Below are positions 37,784 through 45,862 of a stretch of DNA of 64,000 nt, piece after piece. Under the pieces are notes generated by a model that saw only the letters and a program-made list of their open reading frames with translations, searched no databases and had not been told where the DNA came from. Made by a program: the position numbers and the translations under genes. Each line of letters begins with the position of its first letter. Positions within the stretch are counted from its first letter, which is position 1. Location of the stretch: assembly GCF_014641635.1 (NCBI RefSeq), contig NZ_BMIC01000003.1:218759-282758 (forward strand), read 5' to 3'. The DNA comes from Aquaticitalea lipolytica. Its GTDB lineage: Bacteria; Bacteroidota; Bacteroidia; Flavobacteriales; Flavobacteriaceae.

Positions 37784-38455
37784 ATGAATTCTCATTGGTT
37801 TTTTGAAGATGTCAACTTATTCAATATTCTTTGTCCTCACAAATTTAAGACCTATAAAAAGGCTCATGTTTTTAATTATTATTCAAAAAAAGATTATATC
37901 TATTTTGAAGATGATTCAGCATCAAAAGTATATTTAATAGAAAAAGGAAAAGTTAAAATAGGTTACTATAACGAATCTGGCGATGAAGTTATAATTGCCA
38001 TTTTAACAAAAGGTGAATTGTTTGGTGAAAAAGCAATTCTAGGTGATAATATAAGAGATGAATTTGCTCAATCTATTGAAAAGGAAACTTCTATTTGTCC
38101 TATTAGTGTTCAAACAATGTTTGATCTAATGAGAGATAATCAAACCTTTAGCTTTAAGGTGTATAAATTCTTAGGATTTAAATTCAAAAAAATGGAAAGG
38201 CGTCTTAAGTTATTACTATTTAAAGACACAAAAACAAGACTATTAGAATTTTTAGAAGATTTATGTGGCGAATATGGTCATGACTGTGAAAAAACAGGCG
38301 ATAAGGTAATAGAACATCCATATACTCAAAAAGATATTGCATCATTAATAGGAACTTCAAGGCCAACGTTAAATATAATGATGAATGAATTAAAAGAGGA
38401 AAACGTTATAGATTTCAGTAGAAAGGAAATAAGAATTTTAAAAAAAATTGCTTAA
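37784..38455 (+). CDS. Crp/Fnr family transcriptional regulator
   Basis: A 223-residue regulator. Residues 20-140 are a cyclic-nucleotide-binding-type barrel (SKVYLIEKGKVKIGYYNESGDEVIIAILTKGELFGEKAIL), and residues 170-222 the winged helix (YTQKDIASLIGTSRPTLNIMMNELKEENVI). Cys are present (17, 104, 160, 168), but no Fnr-type N-terminal Cys cluster, so it is not a classical oxygen sensor. A TGTTAG...CTAACA palindrome overlaps its stop codon and sits upstream of the next gene, which it probably controls. Confidence 0.88.
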   Translation: MNSHWFFEDVNLFNILCPHKFKTYKKAHVFNYYSKKDYIYFEDDSASKVYLIEKGKVKIGYYNESGDEVIIAILTKGELFGEKAILGDNIRDEFAQSIEKETSICPISVQTMFDLMRDNQTFSFKVYKFLGFKFKKMERRLKLLLFKDTKTRLLEFLEDLCGEYGHDCEKTGDKVIEHPYTQKDIASLIGTSRPTLNIMMNELKEENVIDFSRKEIRILKKIA

Positions 38456-38473
38456 TGTTAGATAGCTAACATT
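38454..38473. promoter_or_regulatory. Crp/Fnr-type operator
   Basis: AATGTTAG (38454-38461) and CTAACATT (38466-38473), four bases apart, a perfect palindrome typical of Crp/Fnr family sites. Its centre is about 40 bases before the start predicted from the -7 box TAATTTTG (38493-38500), the classical class II activator position. Confidence 0.55.
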
Positions 38474-38492
38474 TTACGAAAAAAGCATCTAT

Positions 38493-38500
38493 TAATTTTG
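38493..38500 (+). promoter_or_regulatory. -7 promoter box of the duplicated-domain lipoprotein gene
   Basis: TAATTTTG matches TAnnTTTG. There is no TTG at -33, consistent with an activator-dependent promoter. Confidence 0.5.
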
Positions 38501-38525
38501 GAGTATTAACTCTAAAAAAAAAGAA

Positions 38526-39395
38526 ATGAAAAAGATGTTTTTTGTAGTAATAGTTATAGGTTTTATGACTTTATCTTGTAGTAGCGACGACGATAATAGT
38601 GTTGCAACTTCAAATTTGACCTTAAATTTAAGTGGTTTAGAAGCTCTTGGGAGCAATTATGTTTATGAAGGATGGATAATTGTAGATGGAGCACCTGTTT
38701 CAACAGGTACATTTACTAATGTTACATTTCCTCAAACGTTTGTTGTAAATGCACAACAATTAAGTAGTGCAACAGATTTTGTTTTATCTATAGAACCAGC
38801 TACAGATCCTGATCCTATGCCAGCAGCCACTAAAGTATTATCTGGAAGTTTTTCGGGAGGAATGGCAAATGTAAATTCTAATGCGATTGTTGGGAATTTT
38901 AATAGTTCTGCAGGAAAATATATTTTAGCAACTCCAACGGATAACGATAATACTAATGAAGCAAGTGGTGTATGGTTTTTAGACAACTCTTCAGGAAGTG
39001 CTGTTGCTGGTTTAAGTTTACCAGAATTACAATCAGGCTGGAAATATGAAGGTTGGGCTGTAATTAACGGAACGCCAGTTAGTACAGGTACATTTACTAA
39101 TGTTAACGCGGCTGATGATAATGCGGCTACATCGCCTTTTAAAGGCAATATTGGAAATGGTCCAGCCTATCCAGGTGAAGATTACCTTCAAAATGCTCCA
39201 ACAGGACTAACGTTTCCTACAGATTTAAAAGGAGCCACTATAGTTATTTCTGTAGAGCCTAGTCCTGATAATAGCCCATTACCTTTTACACTTAAACCAT
39301 TAGCCCACACAGTGCCAATTAACGCAATGAACCATACAACTATATCTATGGGAGCAGGACCTGTTACATCACTATCAGGAACTGTAACAAGATAA
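38526..39395 (+). CDS. Lipoprotein with two copies of an anti-sigma-like (YEGW) repeat
   Basis: A 289-residue lipoprotein: MKKMFFVVIVIGFMTLSC with Cys18. The mature part contains two related halves: residues about 33-135 (YVYEGWIIVDGAPVSTGTF) and 162-285 (WKYEGWAVINGTPVSTGTF). The same YEGW-VSTGTF core is found in the C-terminal domain of anti-sigma factor K-like proteins; here it is outside the membrane, without a sigma-binding part. Acidic SSDDDN linker after the Cys. Likely controlled by the Crp/Fnr regulator encoded just before it. Confidence 0.7.
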   Translation: MKKMFFVVIVIGFMTLSCSSDDDNSVATSNLTLNLSGLEALGSNYVYEGWIIVDGAPVSTGTFTNVTFPQTFVVNAQQLSSATDFVLSIEPATDPDPMPAATKVLSGSFSGGMANVNSNAIVGNFNSSAGKYILATPTDNDNTNEASGVWFLDNSSGSAVAGLSLPELQSGWKYEGWAVINGTPVSTGTFTNVNAADDNAATSPFKGNIGNGPAYPGEDYLQNAPTGLTFPTDLKGATIVISVEPSPDNSPLPFTLKPLAHTVPINAMNHTTISMGAGPVTSLSGTVTR

Positions 39396-39420
39396 AGGTT
39401 TGCAAACCTTTTGTTTTTTG
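39394..39420 (+). terminator. Terminator after the duplicated-domain lipoprotein
   Basis: AAAGGTTT (39394-39401) and AAACCTTT (39404-39411) form a hairpin overlapping the stop codon, followed by a T-rich tract. Confidence 0.65.
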
Positions 39421-39428
39421 TTAGATTT

Positions 39429-39465
39429 AAAGCATAATTTCGACTTAGAGATTATGCTTTAATTT
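39429..39465 (+). terminator. Second hairpin, just before the TlpA-like gene
   Basis: AAAGCATAAT (39429-39438) pairs with ATTATGCTTT (39451-39460), then AATTTT. It could be a second terminator or a leader structure of the gene that starts at 39474. Confidence 0.5.
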
Positions 39466-39473
39466 TATTAGTT

Positions 39474-40040
39474 ATGAATATCTCTAAAAAACAGCGAAAC
39501 AATATTATATTTTTAGTCATAATTGCGCTTATTTTAATTCCGCAAACTAGACAACCTATACAAATTGTATTGCATAAAGGGTTAGCGCTTTTTAGTCCAA
39601 GTATAGAAGATGAATCTGAGTTAAAAAACATCACAAATTATAATTGGAAATTAAAAGATATAAACGGAATTGCGTATAATTTTAATCAATCTGAAGGCAA
39701 AGTTGTTTTAGTGAATTTCTGGGCAACTTGGTGCCCACCCTGTATAGCAGAAATGCCAAGCATGCAAGAATTATATAATGACTATAGCGATAAAGTAGAT
39801 TTTGTTTTTATATCTGATGAAGGGCAAGATGTTTTAAAAAGCTTTTTATCGAAAAAAAACTATTCATTTAATGTATATATACCATCTGAAACTCCTCAAA
39901 TTAAATTATTTGAAGTAAGAAGTATTCCTAGAACATTTTTATTAAATAAGAAAGGAAAAATAATTATTGATAAGTCTGGAGCAGCAAATTGGAATAGTGA
40001 AACAGTTAGAGATAAAATAGATGCATTACTTTTGGAATAA
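39474..40040 (+). CDS. TlpA/ResA-like membrane-anchored thioredoxin
   Basis: A 188-residue protein with an N-terminal membrane anchor (about 9-25, NNIIFLVIIALILIPQ). The thioredoxin fold begins near residue 55. The active site is WCPPC (about 85-89, NFWATWCPPCIAEMP), and the cis-Pro lies in VRSIPRTFLL. This type reduces disulfides of apocytochromes or other extracytoplasmic proteins. The last 15 bases overlap the convergent lycopene cyclase gene. Confidence 0.9.
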   Translation: MNISKKQRNNIIFLVIIALILIPQTRQPIQIVLHKGLALFSPSIEDESELKNITNYNWKLKDINGIAYNFNQSEGKVVLVNFWATWCPPCIAEMPSMQELYNDYSDKVDFVFISDEGQDVLKSFLSKKNYSFNVYIPSETPQIKLFEVRSIPRTFLLNKKGKIIIDKSGAANWNSETVRDKIDALLLE

Positions 40041-40718
40041 TTTCTTTTCAAGAAACTCCATCAGGAATAAATTCGTCAATATTAAAGTAAATGCATAAAT
40101 AGTATCTTCAATAGGGATTGTGAATAATCTTACACTTAAGTTTTCAGAATTATTATACCAAACAACTTCATTTTCTATATAACTACCTGTTAGTATTCCA
40201 TTAACTATAAAAAAAGGAATGAGCATCACTAAAAATGTAAGAAAGTATTTTCGAAGCAGTTCTATATCATATTTTAAAACTATTGGTAGTAAAATAACTG
40301 CGTATAAAAAATTAACAAAGGTGTACCATTTGTCATAATATACAAAGCATAACAACAATAGCATGGCAACACTAACTTGAGTGAGTATTGTTGTGTTTTT
40401 TTTTCTTAATTGAATACTTGGAAAATAATATATTAATGCATAATGAGTAAAAACACATGCATAAGGAATACATATAAAAAACAACCATTCTTCAATTGGT
40501 AACCCAAAAAGGCGTTCTTCTAAAAAGTAAAAATCATTAAATCCCCAAATACCATTTTTGGTAAATATTATATCCCAAGGAATAAATATTAGCATTGTTA
40601 AAGCAATGGCTATAAACAATGATTTCCATTTCTTATAAAATTTCAATTTTGGATGAAAACTAAATAAAAAGGGAATTGATAATGAACCTAAATTTAATAA
40701 TAGATATAAATGATTCAT
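40026..40718 (-). CDS. Lycopene beta-cyclase, fused CrtYcd type
   Basis: A 230-residue membrane protein with about seven helices, made of two repeated lycopene-cyclase domains. The repeat signature PxE(E/D) occurs twice: LPIEEWLFFI (about 74) and IPIEDTIYAF (about 201). It turns lycopene into beta-carotene. CrtYc and CrtYd are separate in actinobacteria and fused in Bacteroidota and archaea. Last gene of the crtI-crtB-crtZ-crtY operon, three bases after crtZ. Confidence 0.88.
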   Translation of the reverse strand: MNHLYLLLNLGSLSIPFLFSFHPKLKFYKKWKSLFIAIALTMLIFIPWDIIFTKNGIWGFNDFYFLEERLFGLPIEEWLFFICIPYACVFTHYALIYYFPSIQLRKKNTTILTQVSVAMLLLLCFVYYDKWYTFVNFLYAVILLPIVLKYDIELLRKYFLTFLVMLIPFFIVNGILTGSYIENEVVWYNNSENLSVRLFTIPIEDTIYAFTLILTNLFLMEFLEKKLFQK

Positions 40719-40721
40719 TAT

Positions 40722-41171
40722 TTACTTTTTAAAGTATTTAAAAGGGACTATTAGCATTCCAAAACATTCTCCTTCATCTTTGCCTAAATGTTTATGATGC
40801 ATTTTATGAGCTCGTCTTACACCTTTAGCATACCAATTATTTGCATTTCTGAAGAGTTTAAAACGCTGATGAATAAAAATATCATGTACAATAAAATAAG
40901 TAGCTCCATAAGCCATTATTCCTAGAGCAATTGGCAAACAAAACCAAACGTTTTCATAGTTCCATAAGTAGAAGCAAATCATACTAACAATTGCATAAAA
41001 AATAAAAAAAGCATCATTACGCTCAAACCAGCTTTTATGGTCTTTTTTATGATGGTCTTTGTGTAAACTCCATAAAAATCCGTGCATAACATATTTATGT
41101 GTAAACCAAGCCATAAATTCCATGATGAAGAATGTGCCTAAAAAAATTACTATCCAATAGAGAATTTGCAT
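40722..41171 (-). CDS. crtZ: Beta-carotene hydroxylase CrtZ
   Basis: A 149-residue diiron membrane hydroxylase that adds OH at the 3 and 3' positions of beta-carotene, giving zeaxanthin. The His boxes HKYVMH, HKDHH, HDIFIH and HKMHH are all present. The ATG at 41171 is preferred; a TTG two codons upstream would add only two residues. Eight bases separate it from crtB. No ketolase (crtW) or glycosylase is in the window, so zeaxanthin is the predicted end product of this cluster. Confidence 0.92.
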   Translation of the reverse strand: MQILYWIVIFLGTFFIMEFMAWFTHKYVMHGFLWSLHKDHHKKDHKSWFERNDAFFIFYAIVSMICFYLWNYENVWFCLPIALGIMAYGATYFIVHDIFIHQRFKLFRNANNWYAKGVRRAHKMHHKHLGKDEGECFGMLIVPFKYFKK

Positions 41172-41179
41172 ACTCAAAA

Positions 41180-42019
41180 TTACATTAAATTAAGTTGATA
41201 TTTTACATAACTACGAGTTAACAGTTCTATTTTTTTATAATTTGGCACTCTAATTCGTGTTGATTTTATTTCTAAAGCTGGTGTTTTTTTTAATTTTTTT
41301 AAAAGTTGATTATAGTATCTATAAGCCATAAATACACCAAACTTAGCTTCTAGTGGAAGCTGTTTTATACCTTGCAGACCTTTAGAAAAATCATTCTCAA
41401 TATCAGCAATTATTTCTTGTTTTGATGCTTCATCTAGCTTACTTAAATCAGTATTAGGAAAGTAAGTCCTGCTTAAATCTTCATAATCTGCTTTAAGATC
41501 TCTTAGAAAATTCACTTTTTGAAATGCTGATCCTAAACTCATCGCTGAGTCTTTTAACGATTCATACTTTACTACATCGCCTTTTACAAATACTTTTAAA
41601 CACATTAAGCCAACAACATCAGCAGAGCCATATATATAAGCCTTGTATTCTTCAGCCGATAAATATGTGCTTTTATGCAAATCTAGTCTCATACTATCCA
41701 TAAAAGAATCCACCAAATGTTTTTCAATACCGTATTTATGATACGTTTCTTGAAAAGAGTTTAAAATAGGGTTTAAACTTATTTTTTGATTTAAAGCTAA
41801 CTTTAAATCATTTTCAAAATTATTAAATAGCGTTTCTTTGTCATAATCATGAAACGAATCAACAATCTCATCTGCAAATCTAACAAAGCCATAAATATTG
41901 TAAATATCTTGTCTAATTGAATTAGAAAGCATTTTTGTAGCTAAAGAAAATGATGTACTGTAAGACTTTGTGACAGTCTTACTACACTGATGAGAAACGG
42001 TATCGAATAATGCTTTCAT
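41180..42019 (-). CDS. crtB: Phytoene synthase CrtB
   Basis: A 279-residue squalene/phytoene synthase that joins two geranylgeranyl diphosphates into phytoene. The first Asp-rich motif is RFADEIVDSF (about 47) and the second lies in NFLRDLKADYEDLSRTYFP (about 167). The SYSTSFSLATKML start is typical. It lies three bases after crtI. GGPP synthase is not in the window. Confidence 0.94.
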   Translation of the reverse strand: MKALFDTVSHQCSKTVTKSYSTSFSLATKMLSNSIRQDIYNIYGFVRFADEIVDSFHDYDKETLFNNFENDLKLALNQKISLNPILNSFQETYHKYGIEKHLVDSFMDSMRLDLHKSTYLSAEEYKAYIYGSADVVGLMCLKVFVKGDVVKYESLKDSAMSLGSAFQKVNFLRDLKADYEDLSRTYFPNTDLSKLDEASKQEIIADIENDFSKGLQGIKQLPLEAKFGVFMAYRYYNQLLKKLKKTPALEIKSTRIRVPNYKKIELLTRSYVKYQLNLM

Positions 42020-42022
42020 AGA

Positions 42023-43489
42023 TTAGTTATTATGATGTTTTTTTATAAGTTCTGCCACCAATTTTCCAGAAATTAATGAAGGTGGAACTCCAGGGCCAGG
42101 TACTGTTAATTGACCTGTAAAGTATAAATTTTTCACTTTCTTGCTTTTTAATTTAGGCCTTAAAAAAGCAGTTTGCATAAGGGTATTTGCCATTCCGTAA
42201 GCATTACCTTTATAAGAGTTATAATCTTTTACAAAATCGTTTACACAAAAACTTTCTTTAAACAGAATATGTTGTTTAACATCTTGTGATGTTAAGTTTT
42301 CAAATCGGGATATAATTTTATTGAAATATTTTTCTCTTAACTCATTTGTGTCATTTAAACCTGGTGCTAGCGGGATTAAAAATATACCAGCTTCTTTACC
42401 TTCTGGAGCAGTACTATTGTCTGTTATAGAAGGAAAACTTGCATAAAATAATGGTTCTTCTGGCCATTTTGGGTTGTCGTATATGTCTTTAGCATGCGTA
42501 TCAAAATCTACATCAAAAAATAAAGTATGGTGATTTACATTTTTTATTTTTTTATCAAAGCCTACATAAAATAGGAGAGAAGAAGGTGCAAAAATCTTCT
42601 TTTCCCAATAACGCTCAGAGTATTGTCTGTATTTTTGGTCTAATAAGCGTTCTGTATGATGATAATCAGCTCCACTCAAAATAATATCGCTTATAAAAGT
42701 TTCTCCATTAGAAATTATACCAATTGCCTCACCTTTATCTACGACAATTCTATCAATTGGGTTTTGAGTTTTTATAGTTACACCTAAACTTTGAGCTAAA
42801 GTTTCCATTGCTAGAATAACTTCATACATTCCTTTTTTTGGATGAAATGTACCAATACCAAAGTCGGCATAATTCATAAAGCTATAAAATGAAGGAGTGT
42901 TGTCTGGTTTAGCACCAAGAAACAATACTGGGAATTCTAAAATTTTGCAAAGTCTGTCATTCTTAAATTCTTTCCTTACATCCTTTTTTATAGTGCTAAA
43001 AAACTGATTTATCTTTTTTATAGTAACAGGAGTCATTAATTCAAAAGGCGAAATACCTGGTCTGTATACTAAATCTTTAATCGCAACATTGTAGTTATGT
43101 TGTGCATTTGCTATAAACTTTCTAAGCTTTTTTGAACTTCCTGTTTCTTCACTTTCAAATGCAACACATATTTTTTCTAATGTATCCTCAATAGTTATAT
43201 AGTCATCTTGACCAAAATAGACGCTATAAGCAGGATTTAATCTTTCGAGTTGGTAATAATCTGAAGGAAGTTTATTAAAGTCTGCAAAAAAACGTTCAAA
43301 AACATCAGGCATCCAATACCAAGTTGGTCCAATGTCAAACGTAAAACCATTTTTTTTTAATTGCCTAGCTCTTCCTCCTATAGTTTGATTTTTTTCAAAT
43401 ATAGTAACCTTATTTCCGTCTTTAGCTAAGTAACATGCTGCTGCGAGAGCAGAAAATCCTGAGCCAATTATTGATACCGATTTATTCAT
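42023..43489 (-). CDS. crtI: Phytoene desaturase CrtI
   Basis: A 488-residue FAD-dependent desaturase that takes phytoene to lycopene. The dinucleotide-binding motif is SVSIIGSGFSALAAACYLAKDG at the N terminus, followed by FEKNQTIGGRARQ; the C-terminal FAD motif is NLYFTGQLTVPGPGVPPSLISGKLVAE. First gene of the carotenoid operon. A TATATTTG box on the minus strand (43504-43497) would give an almost leaderless mRNA, and a 9-bp inverted repeat covers the box and start codon. Confidence 0.94.
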   Translation of the reverse strand: MNKSVSIIGSGFSALAAACYLAKDGNKVTIFEKNQTIGGRARQLKKNGFTFDIGPTWYWMPDVFERFFADFNKLPSDYYQLERLNPAYSVYFGQDDYITIEDTLEKICVAFESEETGSSKKLRKFIANAQHNYNVAIKDLVYRPGISPFELMTPVTIKKINQFFSTIKKDVRKEFKNDRLCKILEFPVLFLGAKPDNTPSFYSFMNYADFGIGTFHPKKGMYEVILAMETLAQSLGVTIKTQNPIDRIVVDKGEAIGIISNGETFISDIILSGADYHHTERLLDQKYRQYSERYWEKKIFAPSSLLFYVGFDKKIKNVNHHTLFFDVDFDTHAKDIYDNPKWPEEPLFYASFPSITDNSTAPEGKEAGIFLIPLAPGLNDTNELREKYFNKIISRFENLTSQDVKQHILFKESFCVNDFVKDYNSYKGNAYGMANTLMQTAFLRPKLKSKKVKNLYFTGQLTVPGPGVPPSLISGKLVAELIKKHHNN

Positions 43490-43520
43490 TGTTTAACAAA
43501 TATACAAAAAAGTTAAACAA
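43489..43520. promoter_or_regulatory. Inverted repeat over the crtI promoter and start codon
   Basis: TTGTTTAAC (43489-43497) and GTTAAACAA (43512-43520), 14 bases apart, a perfect 9-bp inverted repeat. It encloses the minus-strand -7 box TATATTTG (43504-43497). The half-site TTGTTTAA also occurs upstream of the MerR/B12 regulator gene, so it is a candidate operator of that regulator. Confidence 0.5.
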
Positions 43521-43542
43521 AATATTTTATTTGCTTAATATT

Positions 43543-44442
43543 TTATAGTTTTTTAACTAAACTTTCAATGGTGCTGAAAGGAGTTATTTGTTTTGGAAGT
43601 GTTTTAAAATCAAACTCTTCTAATTGTTTACCTAAAATCCAGCATTGTGAGCCGCTATTTTTTAACACTTTTTCGTTAAGTTCAACTAAATAATGTAAAA
43701 TATCCTCTTTATCTGGCTTAACTGTAAAATACGAAATAAAAGTAATGTCTTGGTAAAAACTTAAAAGGTCTGTTAGATTATTTAGAGGAACACTTTGCCC
43801 AAGAAAAATACTATGGTAACCTTTAGCTATTATTTCATAATTAATAAACATAAGACCAAGTTCGTGTATTTCATTGTCTGGTAAATAGAGAACAAAAGTC
43901 TTTGAAGTTTTGTTTATATTCTTTGCTTGAAGTAATTCTGTATTTACTAAAATTTTTTGTCTAATAAGAGTTGTTATAAAATGTTCATGAGCAGGAGTTA
44001 TTGAGTCTGTTTGCCATAACACTCCAATTTCTGAAAGCAGTGGAATAAAAATATTATAGAATATATCTTTGAATGACTTTTCTTTTGCAAGACTTTCATA
44101 AGTATTATAAAATAAAGCCTGATCAAAATTTAGCATTGAAAGCTTAAAAGCATTAATGGAATTTTCTTTTGAGTCTGATTTTTCAGATATTTCTTTAACT
44201 AAAAGAGGAATGCTTTCTCTTTTTAGTTTGGCTATTTTAGAAATTTTATAGCCATTATTATTTAAAAAACTCACGTTTAATAGCTTTTGCAAGCTTGCTA
44301 AATTGTAATACCTAATATTAGTTTCTGTTCTTTCTGGTTCTAGAAGGTTGTATCTTTTTTCCCAAATTCTTATTGTGTGAGCTTTTATGCCAGATAAGTT
44401 TTCAAGATCCTTAATGCTAAAAGTAGTTTGTATATTGTTCAT
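43543..44442 (-). CDS. MerR-family regulator with B12-binding domain (CarH-like)
   Basis: A 299-residue regulator. The MerR winged helix spans about residues 8-75 (FSIKDLENLSGIKAHTIRIWEKRYNLLEP). A helical cap carries the Wx9EH motif (Trp143, Glu153, His154), and the cobalamin-binding domain has ExHxxG with His193 (EIHELG), the expected lower axial ligand. CarH/LitR proteins repress carotenoid genes in the dark with adenosylcobalamin and release DNA in light. The residue after Trp143 is Gln144, where Thermus CarH has His132, the second ligand of the light state. It lies directly upstream of crtI on the same strand. Confidence 0.88.
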   Translation of the reverse strand: MNNIQTTFSIKDLENLSGIKAHTIRIWEKRYNLLEPERTETNIRYYNLASLQKLLNVSFLNNNGYKISKIAKLKRESIPLLVKEISEKSDSKENSINAFKLSMLNFDQALFYNTYESLAKEKSFKDIFYNIFIPLLSEIGVLWQTDSITPAHEHFITTLIRQKILVNTELLQAKNINKTSKTFVLYLPDNEIHELGLMFINYEIIAKGYHSIFLGQSVPLNNLTDLLSFYQDITFISYFTVKPDKEDILHYLVELNEKVLKNSGSQCWILGKQLEEFDFKTLPKQITPFSTIESLVKKL

Positions 44443-44463
44443 ATTTTAATTAAAAATATTAAA

Positions 44464-44471
44464 CAAAAATA
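44464..44471 (-). promoter_or_regulatory. -7 promoter box of the CarH-like regulator
   Basis: On the minus strand TATTTTTG (44471-44464), followed at once by TTTAAT, so a TTGTTTAA half-site like those upstream of crtI overlaps the predicted start. No TTG at -33. Confidence 0.45.
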
Positions 44472-44511
44472 GAAAAATTAATTTATATAATAATGAAAAG
44501 AAAAAGCAAAG

Positions 44512-44596
44512 TGCGCACGAGAAGACTCGAACTTCCACATCCTAAACGGATACCAGCCCCTCAAGCTGGCGCGTCTACCAATTCCGCCACGTGCGC
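44512..44596 (-). tRNA. tRNA-Leu (anticodon GAG)
   Basis: An 85-base tRNA on the minus strand. The acceptor stem is GCGCACG/CGTGCGC, the D-arm has TGGTAGACGC, the anticodon loop is TTGAGGG in the stem CCAGC/GCTGG, a long class II variable arm is present, and GTTCGAGTC is the T-loop. Discriminator A. Encoded 52 bases after tRNA-Lys. Confidence 0.93.
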
Positions 44597-44648
44597 TTTA
44601 TGAAGTTTAAAGGTAAAAAAAAAGTTAAGCAAAATGCTTAACTTTTTG

Positions 44649-44721
44649 TGACCCGACTGGGGCTCGAACCCAGGACCCCAACATTAAAAGTGTTGTGCTC
44701 TACCAACTGAGCTATCGAGTC
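44649..44721 (-). tRNA. tRNA-Lys (anticodon TTT)
   Basis: A 73-base tRNA on the minus strand. Acceptor GACTCGA/TCGGGTC (one G-T pair), D-arm AGCTCAGTTGGTAGAGC, anticodon loop CTTTTAA in stem CAACA/TGTTG, T-loop GTTCGAGCC, discriminator A. First gene of the tRNA-Lys, tRNA-Leu pair. Confidence 0.95.
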
Positions 44722-44740
44722 TTTTTCTCTAACGAGGGTG

Positions 44741-44771
44741 CAAATATAAAGACGATTAATTTATAATGCAA
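44741..44771 (-). promoter_or_regulatory. Consensus promoter of the tRNA-Lys/tRNA-Leu operon
   Basis: On the minus strand TTG (44771-44769), 20 bases, TATATTTG (44748-44741). Transcription would start about 15-17 bases before tRNA-Lys. The 404-base gap 44443-44846 otherwise holds only the two tRNAs and the regulator promoter. Confidence 0.8.
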
Positions 44772-44846
44772 CGCTTTTTTAATATAAATTTGTTTTTTTT
44801 TATAAATTAATTCCTAAGGTTTTTAAAATCAATTTATAACAGATTT

Positions 44847-45365
44847 ATGAATATTATTTTAATTGGATATATGGGCTCTGGAAAATCTACAATTGGTAAG
44901 AAATTATCACAAATTTTAGATTTTGAATATGTAGATTTAGACAATTATATTGAAGAAAAAGAAAAGAATACTATTTCAGGTATTTTTAAAACAAAAGGCG
45001 AAATTTATTTCAGAAAAATTGAAAAGAAATATTTAGAAGAAGTTTTAATATTGCCTAATAGTGTAATTTCTTTAGGTGGAGGAACCCCTTGTTATGGCGA
45101 TAATATGAAATTGATAACTGAGGCTGAAGATTCTAAAAGCGTTTATTTAAAGGCATCAATACCTCAATTAGTAATGCGTTTAAAAGATGAGAAAAATAAA
45201 AGGCCATTAATTTCTCATCTAAAGAGTGAAGAGCAACTTGTTGAATTTATTGGCAAACATTTATTTGAAAGATCTGTTTTTTACAACCAATCTAATGTTA
45301 CCTTATCAGTAGATAATAAATCTGTTAACAGTATTGTTGAAGAGGTAATTTTACAGTTATTTTAA
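44847..45365 (+). CDS. aroK: Shikimate kinase
   Basis: A 172-residue kinase that phosphorylates shikimate in aromatic amino-acid synthesis. Walker A is GYMGSGKST (about 7-15), the shikimate-binding Asp lies in VDLDNYIE (about 32), Arg in IYFRKIE (about 57), and the glycine-rich SLGGGTPCY at about 77. The lid has KNKRPLI. It stands alone and its last nine bases overlap the convergent PRTase gene. Confidence 0.95.
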   Translation: MNIILIGYMGSGKSTIGKKLSQILDFEYVDLDNYIEEKEKNTISGIFKTKGEIYFRKIEKKYLEEVLILPNSVISLGGGTPCYGDNMKLITEAEDSKSVYLKASIPQLVMRLKDEKNKRPLISHLKSEEQLVEFIGKHLFERSVFYNQSNVTLSVDNKSVNSIVEEVILQLF

Positions 45366-45860
45366 ATACGCTTCAAACTGTTTTCCGTCTAAAACGACTT
45401 CTACATGTTCATTTAGAGAAGTGGAAAGTGAAATGCCTTTAAAATCTGCCTTTACAGGATATTTCTTATGGTTTCTATTTACTAATACTGCAGTTTTGAA
45501 TTGTTTAAGAGGGACATTTAAAAAATGCTTAACACCATAAATTAAAGTACTTCCAGAGTTTAAAACATCATCAATTAATACTATAGATTTATTTTTATAG
45601 TCTTCAGTCACCAAAGAAGTTTTTACTTCAGATAATGGATTTTTCTTGTCAATTACAACTTTACAAAGTGTAGATTTTAAATCTGATATTTTATCTAAAT
45701 TAGATTTTAATTTTTTTGCAAACAAATAACCGTTGGAATCAATACCAGCTAAGATAACTTCATTTTCATCAACATTGCTTTCATAAATTTGATAAGCAAT
45801 TCGTTTAATTTTATGATTAATTTCTTGGTGATTAAGGATTATGTGTTTGTTTACAGCCAT
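45357..45860 (-). CDS. Phosphoribosyltransferase family protein (PyrR-like)
   Basis: A 167-residue protein with the PRPP loop VLIDDVLNSGSTLIYG (about 96-111), the hallmark of type I phosphoribosyltransferases. The N-terminal HQEINHKIKRIAYQIYE and the middle LAGIDSNGYLFAKKL match PyrR-like sequences, which have uracil phosphoribosyltransferase activity and sometimes regulate pyr genes. No pyr gene or PyrR-binding leader is next to it, so the regulatory role is unproved. Three bases downstream of the methyltransferase gene. Confidence 0.85.
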   Translation of the reverse strand: MAVNKHIILNHQEINHKIKRIAYQIYESNVDENEVILAGIDSNGYLFAKKLKSNLDKISDLKSTLCKVVIDKKNPLSEVKTSLVTEDYKNKSIVLIDDVLNSGSTLIYGVKHFLNVPLKQFKTAVLVNRNHKKYPVKADFKGISLSTSLNEHVEVVLDGKQFEAYLK

Positions 45861-45862
45861 CT

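Noticed and set aside
44512..44721. A possible integration site at the tRNA genes
   Set aside because: Both tRNAs are intact and neither an integrase nor a repeated tRNA end was seen nearby.
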